Source of the DNA: Kushneria phosphatilytica
GTDB lineage: Bacteria > Pseudomonadota > Gammaproteobacteria > Pseudomonadales > Halomonadaceae
Direction of reading: 5' to 3'
DNA length: 64,000 nucleotides
Assembly: GCF_008247605.1 (NCBI RefSeq)
Contig: NZ_CP043420.1
Location: 1,302,001-1,366,000 of the forward strand
Shown here: piece after piece, positions 1-8,712 of the stretch
Layout of the letters: every line of letters starts with the position of its first letter
Numbering within the stretch: position 1 is the first letter of the stretch
The notes under the pieces: model-generated
Database searches by the model: none
The model's input: only the letters and a program-made list of their open reading frames with translations
Told to the model about the DNA's origin: nothing
Program-made: the position numbers and the translations under genes

Positions 1-146
1 TCAATTATCCCTGGCTGTTTGAGCAGCTCGACCAGGCCGGTTACTCCGGCTGGATCGGCTGTGAATACCGGCCCTGGCATGAAACCTCGGCCGGTCTGAA
101 ATGGTTCGAGCGCTGGCGAGAGCAACAATGGGACAGCTGGCAGTGA
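1..146 (+). CDS. Hydroxypyruvate isomerase family protein (C-terminal end only)
   Basis: Only the last 48 codons lie in the window, read from base 3 and ending at the TGA at 144-146. The tail contains [21 protein letters not shown] followed by RP, the C-terminal strand of the Hyi/OtnI TIM-barrel family (hydroxypyruvate isomerase or 2-oxotetronate isomerase). In the family these enzymes interconvert hydroxypyruvate and tartronate semialdehyde, or act on 2-oxo-tetronates. The convergent operon beyond the stop carries a PdxA2-type dehydrogenase and a tripartite transporter, which favours the OtnI role in threonate/erythronate catabolism. That reading is inference from context. The start and most of the domain are off the window. 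Confidence 0.75.
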   Translation, partial: NYPWLFEQLDQAGYSGWIGCEYRPWHETSAGLKWFERWREQQWDSWQ

Positions 147-188
147 TGACGGTGGGGCTTTGAGCAGCTGGTACGACTGCCTGATGGA

Positions 189-1607
189 TCAGGCGCCGCC
201 TCCAGCTGTTGTAATGATGGCCTCGGGCAGACCCATGGCATCCTGCTGAAGGCGCAGACGCCAGAGCATGGCGGATTCATCGAGGATGATGTCATCAACC
301 CTGATCGGCTCACCGGCACGCACCGCTCGTGACAGTTGTCGATTGGCCGCCAGATAGTAGGGCAGGGCGCTGTCGCCGGCGAGTCGTGTACCCGGCAACA
401 GCAATGCGCCGACATCGTCGATCGAGTGATGATGACCATGAGCGGTCAGTTCGGTGCCAGCGGGCAGGTCGCGTTCGGCGACAGCGATCAGGTCGAAACG
501 GGGTAGTGGTTGAAGAGCGCCACTGGGTATGCCTCGACGTGTGACTTCAAGCAGGCTGGTAGCCGCTTCGAGGCCAAGCAGATGACGTGGCAGCACCAGA
601 GTGGCAGTTCGGCCGTCACGGCTGACCAAATGTCCCTTTTCGGCGAGTATCTGCCAGCTCTCCCGGTCGTGACACTGCACGGTCACGAAAACGCCGCCAG
701 CGAGGCTGAACTCGTCAGGTCGGCGCAGGCAGTGAAAGACATCAAGTCGACGGCTACCACTGAACAGTCCCCCCAGTGCACGCTCCCGAAAGAGTTCGGC
801 TACTTCACTGATCCGGGCAATTGGGCAGTGTAGTGCTGGTATATCGGGATCGAAATCGGTGGCATTGGCGACGAGGGCCAGCTCACACAGATCAGGCACA
901 GCACGCTGCGGCAGGGCCCGGGCTTGCTCGGCGCGCTGTGCTGTGCGCATTACCGGATCTCCCCGCAGATGCCAGAGTGCATCGAAGCCCGGTACGCCAA
1001 TGGTGCGACCGTTGCTGGTCAGGGTCGAAGCGCCTTCATCGAAGATGAAGTCGTATTCGCTGGCCTTGCCGGCGCCGATAATGTCGAGTCCGAGCGTTTC
1101 GGCCCAGCTGACCAATCCGATCAACAGGCTGGGCTGATCGCCATCGACCGGCGTCACCAGACAGCCCCGGTCGCGCGCCATTCGAGCCAGCCCCGGGCCA
1201 ATGACACTGTCGACTTCCTTGGATACCAGCGCCAGATGACAGCCGGCCTCGATGGCCTGAATGGCGTGGCAAGCGCCAGCTTCGGGGTGGCCGGTAGCTT
1301 CGACGACCACATGCAGGGGGAGTTCCAGCACGTTTTCCAGTCGGTCAGTAGCGATCCACTGCCCGGCCCGCCAGGCGCGTCTGGCCTGAGCCGGGGAGTG
1401 GCAGATGCGAATGTTGCCTTCATCGATGCCAGCTTCGATGAAAGCCCGGGCGGCAGCCTCGGCATCGATATCCACAGCGATACGAATATCCAGTGCCGGT
1501 ATACGCTGGCCTTGCAGGATAAAACTGCGGCCGAAGCCTCCGGCACCGATTACGCAGATATGCACAGGATCGGATGTGCTCGAATCGAGATAGTGGTGCA
1601 GGTTCAC
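189..1607 (-). CDS. COG4091-type NAD(P)-dependent dehydrogenase with C-terminal SAF domain
   Basis: This 472-residue protein has an N-terminal Rossmann fold with a GAGGFG dinucleotide loop near residues 21-26. A homoserine-dehydrogenase-like central part follows (VVVEATGHPEAG, LVSKEVDSVIGP), then a C-terminal SAF-like segment from about residue 365. That architecture matches the 'predicted homoserine dehydrogenase' family COG4091, not the threonine-pathway enzyme, because the ACT domain and kinase are absent. I chose the GTG at 1607, preceded by GGGAG, since it begins just after the stop of tctA; a longer frame would run back into tctA. It is the last gene of the pdxA2-tctCBA operon, so an oxidation step on an imported sugar acid is a reasonable but unproven role. 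The exact substrate is unknown. Confidence 0.7.
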   Translation of the reverse strand: MNLHHYLDSSTSDPVHICVIGAGGFGRSFILQGQRIPALDIRIAVDIDAEAAARAFIEAGIDEGNIRICHSPAQARRAWRAGQWIATDRLENVLELPLHVVVEATGHPEAGACHAIQAIEAGCHLALVSKEVDSVIGPGLARMARDRGCLVTPVDGDQPSLLIGLVSWAETLGLDIIGAGKASEYDFIFDEGASTLTSNGRTIGVPGFDALWHLRGDPVMRTAQRAEQARALPQRAVPDLCELALVANATDFDPDIPALHCPIARISEVAELFRERALGGLFSGSRRLDVFHCLRRPDEFSLAGGVFVTVQCHDRESWQILAEKGHLVSRDGRTATLVLPRHLLGLEAATSLLEVTRRGIPSGALQPLPRFDLIAVAERDLPAGTELTAHGHHHSIDDVGALLLPGTRLAGDSALPYYLAANRQLSRAVRAGEPIRVDDIILDESAMLWRLRLQQDAMGLPEAIITTAGGGA

Positions 1608-1632
1608 GGTAGTGGCTCCCGAACAGGATCGA

Positions 1633-3161
1633 TTACTTGTGAGTGACGCCTGGTGGGAGGCTGCTGCGTCGCCGGAAACCACGTAGACCGATCCAGCGAG
1701 AGATCAGCGGCCAGATCAGCATGAAAACACCCAGTCCCATGATGGTGCTGACCAGGGGATTGGACCAGAATACGCTCAGCGCGCCCTGCGACATCATCAT
1801 TGACTGGCGGAACGCCTCTTCTGCCCGGTTTCCCAGTACCATCGCCAGCACCAGCGGCGCGACCGGGTAATCGAGTTTCTTGAACAGGTAGCCGAGCAGG
1901 GCGAAGCCGAGTACCAGCCACATGTCGAAGGTCGAGTTGGCGACCTGGTAAACGCCGGTGAAGATCACCGCGATTATGATCGGGCCGATAATGGCGAAGG
2001 GCACCCGCAGGATCGAGGCGTAGAGCGGGACCGTAGCGAGTACCAGGATGACCGCTACCACATTGCCCAGGTACATGCTGGCGATCAGCCCCCAGACGAA
2101 GTCCGGGCGGGTGATGAACAGCATCGGTCCCGGTGTCAGGCCCCAGATCATCAGGCCGCCCATCATCACCGCTGCGGTGGCCGAGCCGGGCACGCCCAGT
2201 GCCAGCATCGGCAGCAGTGCAGAAGTGCCCGCAGAGTGATCGGCTGCTTCAGGTGAAACGATGCCCTGCGGCTCGCCCTTGCCGAAGCGTTCGGGATGTT
2301 TCGAGAAGCGTTTGGCGATGCCATGGCTCATGAACGAGGCTGCCGTGGGGCCAGCGGGGGTAATACCCATCCAGATGCCGATCACGATGCTACGGATCAG
2401 CGACAGCCAGTAGCGCGGCATTTCGGCAATGGTACGCAGTACATCGCTGACACGAATACGGGTCTTGATTCCCTTGAAGTTCAGCCCTTCCTCGGTGGTG
2501 ACCATCAGCTCGGCGATGCCGAACAGACCCATCACTGCGACCAGAAAGCTGATGCCCTTGACCAGGTCCGGAATACCAAAGGTCAGTCGCAGCCCGCCCG
2601 ACATGGTGTCCATGCCAACGGTGGCGAAGGCCAGTCCCAGCATCATGGACACCAGGGTTTTGGAGGGAGCGCTGGAGCTCATGCCGATGAAGCTGGCGAA
2701 GGCGAGGAAATAAACGGCGAAATACTCCGGCGAGGAGAACTGGAGCCCGAACTGTGCCACCCAGCCGGAGAGCAGGGTGATCATCACCACCCCGGAGAGG
2801 GCGCCCAGCGCAGCGGCAGTAAAGGCCAGTGTCAGTGCTCGGGTGGCCTGGCCATTGCGGGCCATGGGGTAGCCATCGAAGGTGGTAGCGACTGAAGAGG
2901 GCTCACCGGGGATATTGAACAGGATCGAGTGGTCGACCCGCCGAACAGCGCGCCCCAGTACATGCAACTGAGCAGAATGATGGCTGACACCGGATCCATG
3001 GTGAAGGTCAGCGGTAGCAGCAGGGAGACGCCATTGGGCGCACCCAGGCCAGGCAGGACCCCGACCAGCACGCCGAGCAGTACGCCTACCACCATGATCG
3101 CGATGTGATAACCGCTCAATACAGTGGCAAAGCCGTCCATCAGATAGGCCAGATTGTCCAC
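1633..3161 (-). pseudogene. tctA: TctA-type large membrane subunit of tripartite tricarboxylate transporter, frameshifted
   Basis: Reading from the ATG at 3161, the first ~77 codons give a TctA N-terminus (MDNLAYLMDG, GVLPGLGAPNGVSLLLPLTF, YWGALFGGSTT). The frame then breaks near 2929 and the family sequence resumes in another frame (ILFNIPGEPSSVATTFDGYP) down to the stop at 1633. The conserved GGS-T-T-S-I-L-F-N-I-P-G motif is restored by adding one base after the ACT codon. The span is 1529 bases, one short of 510 codons, the normal TctA length of about 500 residues. About 10-12 membrane segments are intact after the break. As written the gene makes no full-length protein, so this is either a recent single-base deletion or a sequencing error. 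It sits between tctB and the COG4091 gene. Confidence 0.85.
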
Positions 3162-3200
3162 GCGACTTCCTCCTTCGGCACCGAGCGTCGTCAGTGATGC

Positions 3201-3692
3201 TCAGTAGATGCCAAGCCAGCCTTCGAGCGGGCCCTTGAGCAGCGGCACCTGGAAAGCCAGTTCGAAGATCAGATAGAAACTGACGCTGACGGCGATGCCG
3301 GTAAGCGCCGCGATCCACCATGCGTAGCGACCCTGCAGTCGCATCGCGAACAGCACGTAAAGCGTGGTGCCGACATAAAGACCCAGCAGCACCGAAACCA
3401 CGGCGAAACCAATGACCGGCAGTGCGAATCGACTCAGTGAACGCGTCCTGGCGCGATCCAGAAAGACATCGTCGCGATGGCGCTGTTGAATCAGGGTGCG
3501 CAGCAGATTGATGACGCTACCGGCCACGATCAGCAGACCGATGTAGAAGGGGAAGTAGCCCGAGGCCGGTGCGTTGTTCTCCCAGCCGATACCGACCTGC
3601 CAGGCCCCTGCGCATACCATGACCCCGATAACGCCGGTCAGCACAGCGGTCATGATTTCCATGCTGTAGCGAGAAAGCGAGCCCTTTTCCAT
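3201..3692 (-). CDS. tctB: TctB-type small membrane subunit of tripartite tricarboxylate transporter
   Basis: This 163-residue protein has four predicted membrane segments and the pattern of TctB: an N-terminal helix, a short periplasmic stretch with ASGYFPFYIG, then three further helices. TctB is the small integral membrane partner of TctA in binding-protein-dependent secondary uptake of carboxylates. I chose the ATG at 3692 because GGGAGG lies at the right distance upstream; upstream extension would overlap the tctC 3' region without a ribosome site. It follows tctC by about 50 bases and precedes tctA by about 40, in one operon. Because tctA downstream is frameshifted, the transporter may be non-functional in this isolate. 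Confidence 0.85.
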   Translation of the reverse strand: MEKGSLSRYSMEIMTAVLTGVIGVMVCAGAWQVGIGWENNAPASGYFPFYIGLLIVAGSVINLLRTLIQQRHRDDVFLDRARTRSLSRFALPVIGFAVVSVLLGLYVGTTLYVLFAMRLQGRYAWWIAALTGIAVSVSFYLIFELAFQVPLLKGPLEGWLGIY

Positions 3693-3742
3693 GTCAGCCT
3701 CCCGGAGTGACAGGCGGGTGCCCGCAGGCACCCGCAAGTGGG

Positions 3743-4726
3743 TCAGTTGACGCTCCAGCCTTCCTGTTTGAAGACTTTTGTCACTTTGGCGGTGTTATCG
3801 GCGATGTACTGTTGGAGTTGCTTGCCCGACATGAAATCGCTGGTTTGTACGGTCTTCTCGGTATAAGCCTGCCATTCGGGAGTCTGGCTGACCTTTTGCA
3901 ACAGCTCCCGATAGAAAGTAACCGCCTCTTCAGGGGCGCCTGCCGGCAGCCAGACGGTGCGCGGCATACGGTATTCACTGATGGGGATGCCTTGTGACTG
4001 GCAGGTGGGGATATCACCCCAGCCCTTGTCATCATGTACCGGTTCACCCCTGGGCAGCGGCTCGGGGCTGAATACGCATAGCGGTTTCACCATGCCGGCC
4101 TGCCATTGGCCGAGGTTTTCGTTGGGATTGTTGACGTTGGCATCGACATGCCCGCCGGCGAGCTGTACCAGTGCCTGACTGCCACCATTGAAAGGGACAT
4201 AGCGAAATTCGGCCCCGGTTTCTTCGGCAATCATGCTAACCAGTGTCTGATCGGTATCCTTTGACTGACTGCCGGCAAACTGCAGCTTGCCGGGTTGCTG
4301 TTTTGCTGCAGCAATGAAGTCGCTGGCACTCTGGTAAGGGGCCTTGCCGTTGACCCAGATCAGGAACTCATCGAGCGCCATGGCGGCCACGGGCTGCAGA
4401 TCGCTGGCCTTGTAGGGCATCTTGCCGACTTCGGGCAGCAGGTATTCGTTGTTGGTGCCGAAAGTGAGCTTGTAGGGATCGTTCTTCGATGCAGCGGAGT
4501 AGACAAACCCTTCGGCGCCGCTGCCACCACCCTTGTTGGTGACGATGATGGAGGCATCCATCAGATCATGTTTGGCGATGATCGACTGCACGGTACGCGC
4601 GAAGGTATCAGTACCGCCTCCGGGGCCCGACGTAACCACAAATTCCACCGGCCGCGAGGGCTGCCAGGCCATGGCGGCAGCCGAGACGGTCATGGCCGCG
4701 CCGAGCAGGGTGAGTTGACGAATCAT
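3743..4726 (-). CDS. tctC: TctC-type periplasmic substrate-binding protein (tripartite tricarboxylate transporter)
   Basis: The 327-residue product starts with a signal peptide (MIRQLTLLGAAMTVSAAAMA, likely cut after AMA). It continues with the Bug/TctC fold: PVEFVVTSGPGGGTDTFART near the N-terminus, a central NNEY/KAPYQSASDFIAAAK region and the usual PAGAPEEAVTFYREL helix. Such proteins capture carboxylates or sugar acids in the periplasm and deliver them to TctAB. The ATG at 4726 has AGAGGA upstream and is the only start that leaves a signal peptide at the N-terminus. Its position between pdxA2 and tctB suggests a four-carbon sugar acid ligand, but the ligand cannot be read from sequence. 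Confidence 0.87.
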   Translation of the reverse strand: MIRQLTLLGAAMTVSAAAMAWQPSRPVEFVVTSGPGGGTDTFARTVQSIIAKHDLMDASIIVTNKGGGSGAEGFVYSAASKNDPYKLTFGTNNEYLLPEVGKMPYKASDLQPVAAMALDEFLIWVNGKAPYQSASDFIAAAKQQPGKLQFAGSQSKDTDQTLVSMIAEETGAEFRYVPFNGGSQALVQLAGGHVDANVNNPNENLGQWQAGMVKPLCVFSPEPLPRGEPVHDDKGWGDIPTCQSQGIPISEYRMPRTVWLPAGAPEEAVTFYRELLQKVSQTPEWQAYTEKTVQTSDFMSGKQLQQYIADNTAKVTKVFKQEGWSVN

Positions 4727-4781
4727 GAGCGTGTCCTCTGAATGATTGCCTTTTTCATGGCAGACGACGGATGGCGACTGT

Positions 4782-5822
4782 TCAGTGCGTTGCCTGGGTC
4801 CGGGTCTGTTTGCTTTGCTCCGCCATACGGGCGGCCAGCAACAGCGCCTGACGGGAAGCTCCGATATCGGCGCGGCCCTGTCCGGCGATGTCATAGGCGG
4901 TACCATGAGCGGGCGTACAGATTGGAAAGGGCAGGCCACCGAGCATGGTGACGCCACTGTCGAAGCCCATCATCTTCATGGCGATCTGACCCTGGTCGTG
5001 GTACATGGTCAGTACGGCGTGGAATCCCTCCCTTATGGCTCTCAGGAACACGGTATCGGCAGGGAAGGGGCCCTCCACTTGCCAACCCCTGGCCCGGGCG
5101 CGCTCCACGGCTGGCGCGATAATGTCGATCTCCTCGCGACCGAAGCTGCCCCCATCGCCAGCGTGCGGGTTGAGTCCGGCCACGGCGATGCGCGGTTCAC
5201 CGATGCCGGATTGCTCGAGACAGGTACGGGTCAGCGCCAGCTCATCGACGATGCGTTCCTCGCTGAGCAGTGATGCTACCTGTGCCAGAGGTACATGCGA
5301 TGTCACCCGGGCATTCCAGATGTTTTCGAGCACATTGAATTCGCGGGCCTTGCCGGTAAAACCGAGGACATCGGCGACGAAGCGAATTTCATCGTCGTAA
5401 TCGGGCCATGCGTAGCGCATGGCCTGTTTGTTGAAGGGCGTAAAACAGACTGCGTCAGCGTGACCGTCACGAGCCATCTCCAGAGCACGCCGGAAGTTCT
5501 GGGTAGCGAATGCGCCTCCAGCCGGTGTGGCATGGCCCTGCTTGACATCTTCGGGCGCCAGATGTGCCAGATCGAGCATCACGGCACCGTGCGCCGGGAG
5601 TTGTTCTTCAAGAGGTGGAATATCGAGCGTCACCCCTGCAACGCTGGCACCTTTCTCGAGGATACGGCGATCGCCGATGATGACCAGGCGAGCGGCCTCG
5701 AGCACGATGGAGTCTTTTGCCAGTCTTGCGGTCAGTTCCGGACTGATGCCCGCCGGATCTCCCATGGCCAGTGCAATGATCGGGCATCTTTTGGCGTGCT
5801 GTGTCTGCATCTGATAGGCCAT
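4782..5822 (-). CDS. pdxA2: PdxA2-type 4-phospho-threonate/erythronate dehydrogenase (PdxA family)
   Basis: The 346-residue protein has the PdxA fold: PIIALAMGDPAGISPELTAR at the N-terminus, SHVPLAQV, GLNPHAGDGGSFGREE, and MYHDQGQIAMKMMGF near the C-terminus with metal-binding histidines. PdxA oxidises 4-phosphohydroxythreonine in vitamin B6 synthesis. The PdxA2 subgroup instead oxidises 4-phospho-D-threonate or erythronate during sugar-acid catabolism, as described in DUF1537-kinase pathways. Here the gene leads a transporter operon, faces an FCD-type regulator and is far from ksgA/surA-type neighbours, which favours PdxA2. The ATG at 5822 is preceded by TGAGGA. The kinase that would make its substrate is not in the window and may lie left of it. 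Confidence 0.8.
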   Translation of the reverse strand: MAYQMQTQHAKRCPIIALAMGDPAGISPELTARLAKDSIVLEAARLVIIGDRRILEKGASVAGVTLDIPPLEEQLPAHGAVMLDLAHLAPEDVKQGHATPAGGAFATQNFRRALEMARDGHADAVCFTPFNKQAMRYAWPDYDDEIRFVADVLGFTGKAREFNVLENIWNARVTSHVPLAQVASLLSEERIVDELALTRTCLEQSGIGEPRIAVAGLNPHAGDGGSFGREEIDIIAPAVERARARGWQVEGPFPADTVFLRAIREGFHAVLTMYHDQGQIAMKMMGFDSGVTMLGGLPFPICTPAHGTAYDIAGQGRADIGASRQALLLAARMAEQSKQTRTQATH

Positions 5823-5885
5823 GTTCAATCCTCATTGAGCGCCTCGGGGGAGCCGCTGTCATGAGAAGAGATTGCACCTGTCCGA

Positions 5886-5902
5886 ATAATGTATACATTA
5901 TA
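5886..5902 (-). promoter_or_regulatory. Palindromic operator overlapping the pdxA2 operon -10 box
   Basis: Bases 5886-5901 read ATAATGTATACATTAT, a perfect 16-bp palindrome. On the minus strand TATAAT at 5897-5902 is a perfect -10 hexamer overlapping it, about 75 bases before the pdxA2 start. No good -35 is visible at 16-18 bp spacing. The core TGTATACA resembles the NNGTNTACNN-type sites of GntR/FadR-subfamily proteins, and the divergent gene at 6094 encodes such a protein. Repression by blocking the -10 box is inferred. Confidence 0.65.
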
Positions 5903-6093
5903 CAAAGGTATGGAGATGGCCTCTGCCAGCCCTGGTGAGTACTTCGGCATAGTGGCGCCGTGGTTCGTGATAACCGCTTCTGTTTCAGGAGTAGAAAGTT
6001 TATTTCCACCGACCATTATTCTGTTCGACCATGGGGTTTGCAGAGGCGACCCCTTCAGAGCAGTAGCGTGAATGACATGACCTGGATGAGCGC

Positions 6094-6771
6094 ATGAAAC
6101 AGAACGGATCAGACCCGGCCGGCGGTACCGGTACCATTGCACGTTACTCGCTGCACGATGCCATCGTCGGCAGGTTGCGTGACATGATCATCGAAGGTGA
6201 ACTGACGCCCGGCGAGCGCATCTATGAGGGACCGCTGTGCGAGAAGCTGGGCGTATCACGTACTCCACTGCGCGAGGCGTTGCGTTTTCTGGCCAGTGAA
6301 GGGCTGGTAGAGCTGACGCCCAATCGTGGCGCCTCGGTACGCCGTTTCAGCGCGCGCGATGTCGAAGACATGCTGGTGGTCATTCGGGCGATGGAGGAAC
6401 TGGCCGGCCGGCTGGTCTGTGAACAGGCCAGCGATGAAGAGATTGCCGAACTCCGGATACTGCATGACACCATGCTGGAACATTATCGTGCCGGTAATCG
6501 ACTGGAGTACTACAAGACCAATCAGCTCATTCATATCACCCTGGTGCGGCTATCGCACAACGAGTCGCTGATTCAGGCGCATGCCGGATTGCACTCGAGA
6601 CTCAAGCGAATTCGCTTTATCGGTCACTCCGGGCCGGAAAAATGGGCGGCTGCTGTCGCCGAGCACCAGGAAATGATCGATGCCCTGGAAGCCAGAGACT
6701 GCCATGCACTGATCGATGCACTGGGACGGCATCTGGCCAATGCATGGCTGCGAGTCAAGGATCAGGTCTGA
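6094..6771 (+). CDS. GntR family transcriptional regulator, FadR/FCD subfamily
   Basis: This 225-residue protein has an N-terminal winged helix-turn-helix (about residues 15-80; LHDAIVGRLRDMIIEGELTP, CEKLGVSRTPLREALRFLAS) and an all-helical C-terminal FCD domain (about 90-215) with the usual acidic and histidine ligand positions. FCD regulators sense small carboxylates, often sugar acids, and act mostly as repressors. It is divergent from pdxA2-tctCBA and a 16-bp palindrome of the right type lies between them, so it is probably the local repressor. The convergent neighbour is an SMP-30 lactonase. The inducer cannot be deduced. Confidence 0.88.
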   Translation: MKQNGSDPAGGTGTIARYSLHDAIVGRLRDMIIEGELTPGERIYEGPLCEKLGVSRTPLREALRFLASEGLVELTPNRGASVRRFSARDVEDMLVVIRAMEELAGRLVCEQASDEEIAELRILHDTMLEHYRAGNRLEYYKTNQLIHITLVRLSHNESLIQAHAGLHSRLKRIRFIGHSGPEKWAAAVAEHQEMIDALEARDCHALIDALGRHLANAWLRVKDQV

Positions 6772-6798
6772 TTTTATACCGTTATCTTCATCTGATGC

Positions 6799-7725
6799 CT
6801 ACGGATTGTTTCTGGTCAATACACTACAGCCTCGGACATTGAGATAAATGGCATAGAGTGACGTAGTAGCACAGATGAAGAGACGATTACGCTGCTGTCC
6901 GCCAAAGGTGACATTGGCAATGGCTTCAGGCACATGGATACGCCCCAGCAGAGTGGCATCAGGCGCATAACAATGAACCCCGCCGCCACTGCTCGACCAG
7001 AGATTGCCGTGGGTATCGATACGAAAACCATCGAACAGGCCGTAGTCACACTCGGCGAAGATTTCCCCATCCTTCAGGGTGTGATCGTCCTGAACCCGGA
7101 AACGACGAATATGATGTGGCCCATCAACATGGTGAGTGGCGCCGGTATCGGCAATGTAGAGCCACTGTTCGTCCGGTGAAAAAGCCAGCCCGTTGGGTTT
7201 GTCGAAGTCATCGGCTACGCGGGTCAGAGTGCCATCTACGCCAAGTCGGTAGACGTGACAATCCATTTCGGCATCACGCAGTCCGCCTTCATAGTCGCTA
7301 TCGATGCCATAACTGGGATCGGTAAACCAGATCGAGCCATCGGATTTCACCACGACATCATTGGGTGAATTGAAGCGTTTGCCTTCGAAACGATCGGCGA
7401 GCACGGTGAGACTGCCATCGTGCTCGGTACGAGTCACACTGCGACTATGGTGTTCGCAACTGATCAGGCGACCTTCGCGATCCAGCGTATTGCCATTGCT
7501 GAAGCGTGCAGGCTGACGGAAGACACTGACCCGCTGATCGGTCTCGTCAAAGCGCAGCATGCGATCATTGGGGATGTCGGAAAACAACAGATAGCGTCCG
7601 GCCGGGATATACACCGGCCCTTCACACCAGCGCCCCCCACTCCAGAGATGCTCGAGCTGAGTATTGGGCAGAATCAGTCGGGTAAAGCGTTCATCCTCGA
7701 TGGTAAAGATATCCGGATATTTCAT
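6799..7725 (-). CDS. SMP-30/gluconolactonase/LRE family protein
   Basis: The 308-residue protein is a six-bladed propeller of the SMP-30/regucalcin family. Metal-site elements are visible in order: WCEGPVYIPAGRYLLFSDIP (Glu ligand), NSPNDVVVKSDGSIWFTDPSYG (Asn ligand), KPNGLAFSPDEQWLYIADTG (Asn and Asp ligands), and FDGFRIDTHGNLWSS. Family members hydrolyse sugar lactones to sugar acids in the cytoplasm; there is no signal peptide here. Convergent with the FCD regulator and next to the sugar-acid operon, it may supply the acid from its lactone. It has its own promoter region, shared divergently with nfi, so the link is inference. Confidence 0.82.
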   Translation of the reverse strand: MKYPDIFTIEDERFTRLILPNTQLEHLWSGGRWCEGPVYIPAGRYLLFSDIPNDRMLRFDETDQRVSVFRQPARFSNGNTLDREGRLISCEHHSRSVTRTEHDGSLTVLADRFEGKRFNSPNDVVVKSDGSIWFTDPSYGIDSDYEGGLRDAEMDCHVYRLGVDGTLTRVADDFDKPNGLAFSPDEQWLYIADTGATHHVDGPHHIRRFRVQDDHTLKDGEIFAECDYGLFDGFRIDTHGNLWSSSGGGVHCYAPDATLLGRIHVPEAIANVTFGGQQRNRLFICATTSLYAIYLNVRGCSVLTRNNP

Positions 7726-7914
7726 GTGCCTGGATCCATTGGCTGGTGAATGTTTCCAGTCTCGTCAGTCGGAGCGGATAACGTCATTACGACCAAGGTG
7801 GCAGCGGCCCGGTATGCTGATCAGCCAATTTCACTGTCGGGCTCCGGCATTTGCAGCGAATAAAATCGCTCTCATTCGACTACGCTGCGGGAGCAAACGG
7901 TGACGCGAGGCATC

Positions 7915-8607
7915 ATGAGTATCAATTTCCGAGAGCTGCACGACTGGACCGTTGATCCCGAGACGGCCATTGGCCTGCAGCATCAACTGGCACCAAACAT
8001 CATTCGGGAAGGTGAGCCCGAACACGTTGAACATATTGCTGGCGTGGATATTGGCTTCGAAGACGAGGGTGCGACCACTCGCGCCGTGATCGTGCTGATG
8101 CACTGGCCTTCGCTGGAGATCGTCGAGCAGGTCATTCATCGCGAAGCGACCCGCATGCCTTATGTGCCGGGGCTTTTGTCATTCCGTGAACTGCCGGCGG
8201 CAATCGGTGCCTTCAAGCGCCTGGAAGGTACGCCTCAACTGGTGATGGTGGACGGCATGGGCATCGCACATCCGCGCCGGCTGGGAATCGCCGCCCATCT
8301 CGGTTTATGGCTGGAGCTGCCGACCATCGGTGTTGGCAAGAGTCGATTATGTGGACGCCACGAACCGGTGGCCGAGGAGAAGGGCGCGCGTACGCCGCTG
8401 GTCGATCGTAGTGAAACCATTGGGATGGTGCTGCGTACCCGGGAGCGGGTGAAACCTCTCTATATTTCAACCGGACATCGGATCGGATTGGATAATGCGG
8501 TTGAATGGGTCATGTGCTGTCTGACTCGCTACAAACTGCCCGAGCCGACCCGGCAGGCCGACCGACTGGCTTCCCGACGTACCCGGGCCCTGCGTAACGA
8601 CAGCTGA
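7915..8607 (+). CDS. nfi: Endonuclease V (deoxyinosine 3' endonuclease)
   Basis: The 230-residue product is a full-length endonuclease V, which nicks DNA one base 3' of deoxyinosine. Catalytic carboxylates match the family: Asp45 in AGVDIGF, Glu92 in PGLLSFREL and Asp113 in MVDGMGIAHPRRLG. The PYVPGLLSFRE wedge motif and the GVGKS segment are also present. I chose the ATG at 7915 because GAGG lies just upstream; a GTG at 7900 would add five residues and has no ribosome site. It is monocistronic, divergent from the lactonase and convergent with a hydrolase gene. Confidence 0.93.
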   Translation: MSINFRELHDWTVDPETAIGLQHQLAPNIIREGEPEHVEHIAGVDIGFEDEGATTRAVIVLMHWPSLEIVEQVIHREATRMPYVPGLLSFRELPAAIGAFKRLEGTPQLVMVDGMGIAHPRRLGIAAHLGLWLELPTIGVGKSRLCGRHEPVAEEKGARTPLVDRSETIGMVLRTRERVKPLYISTGHRIGLDNAVEWVMCCLTRYKLPEPTRQADRLASRRTRALRNDS

Positions 8608-8675
8608 TATACGGATGACGTATACGCCAACCGACCGTCAGAGCATAACGGTCTGATCCTGACAGAAGCGGTGAG

Positions 8676-8702
8676 CGGGCAGCGTCCAGGCGCCGCTGCC
8701 CG
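8676..8702. terminator. Hairpin between convergent nfi and hydrolase genes
   Basis: CGGGCAGCG at 8676-8684 and CGCTGCCCG at 8694-8702 form a perfect 9-bp inverted repeat with a 9-base loop. It lies between two convergent stops, the usual place for a bidirectional terminator. No T-run follows on either strand, so termination is only inferred. Confidence 0.4.
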
Positions 8703-8712
8703 TCGAGCCGCA

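Noticed and set aside
189..1682. Longer start of the COG4091 gene at 1682
   Set aside because: It would overlap the tctA 3' end by about 50 bases, adds 25 residues without family similarity, and has no ribosome site, while GTG at 1607 does.
2920..2945. Programmed ribosomal frameshift in tctA
   Set aside because: No slippery heptamer, downstream pseudoknot or internal Shine-Dalgarno stimulator is apparent, and TctA proteins are not known to need frameshifting.
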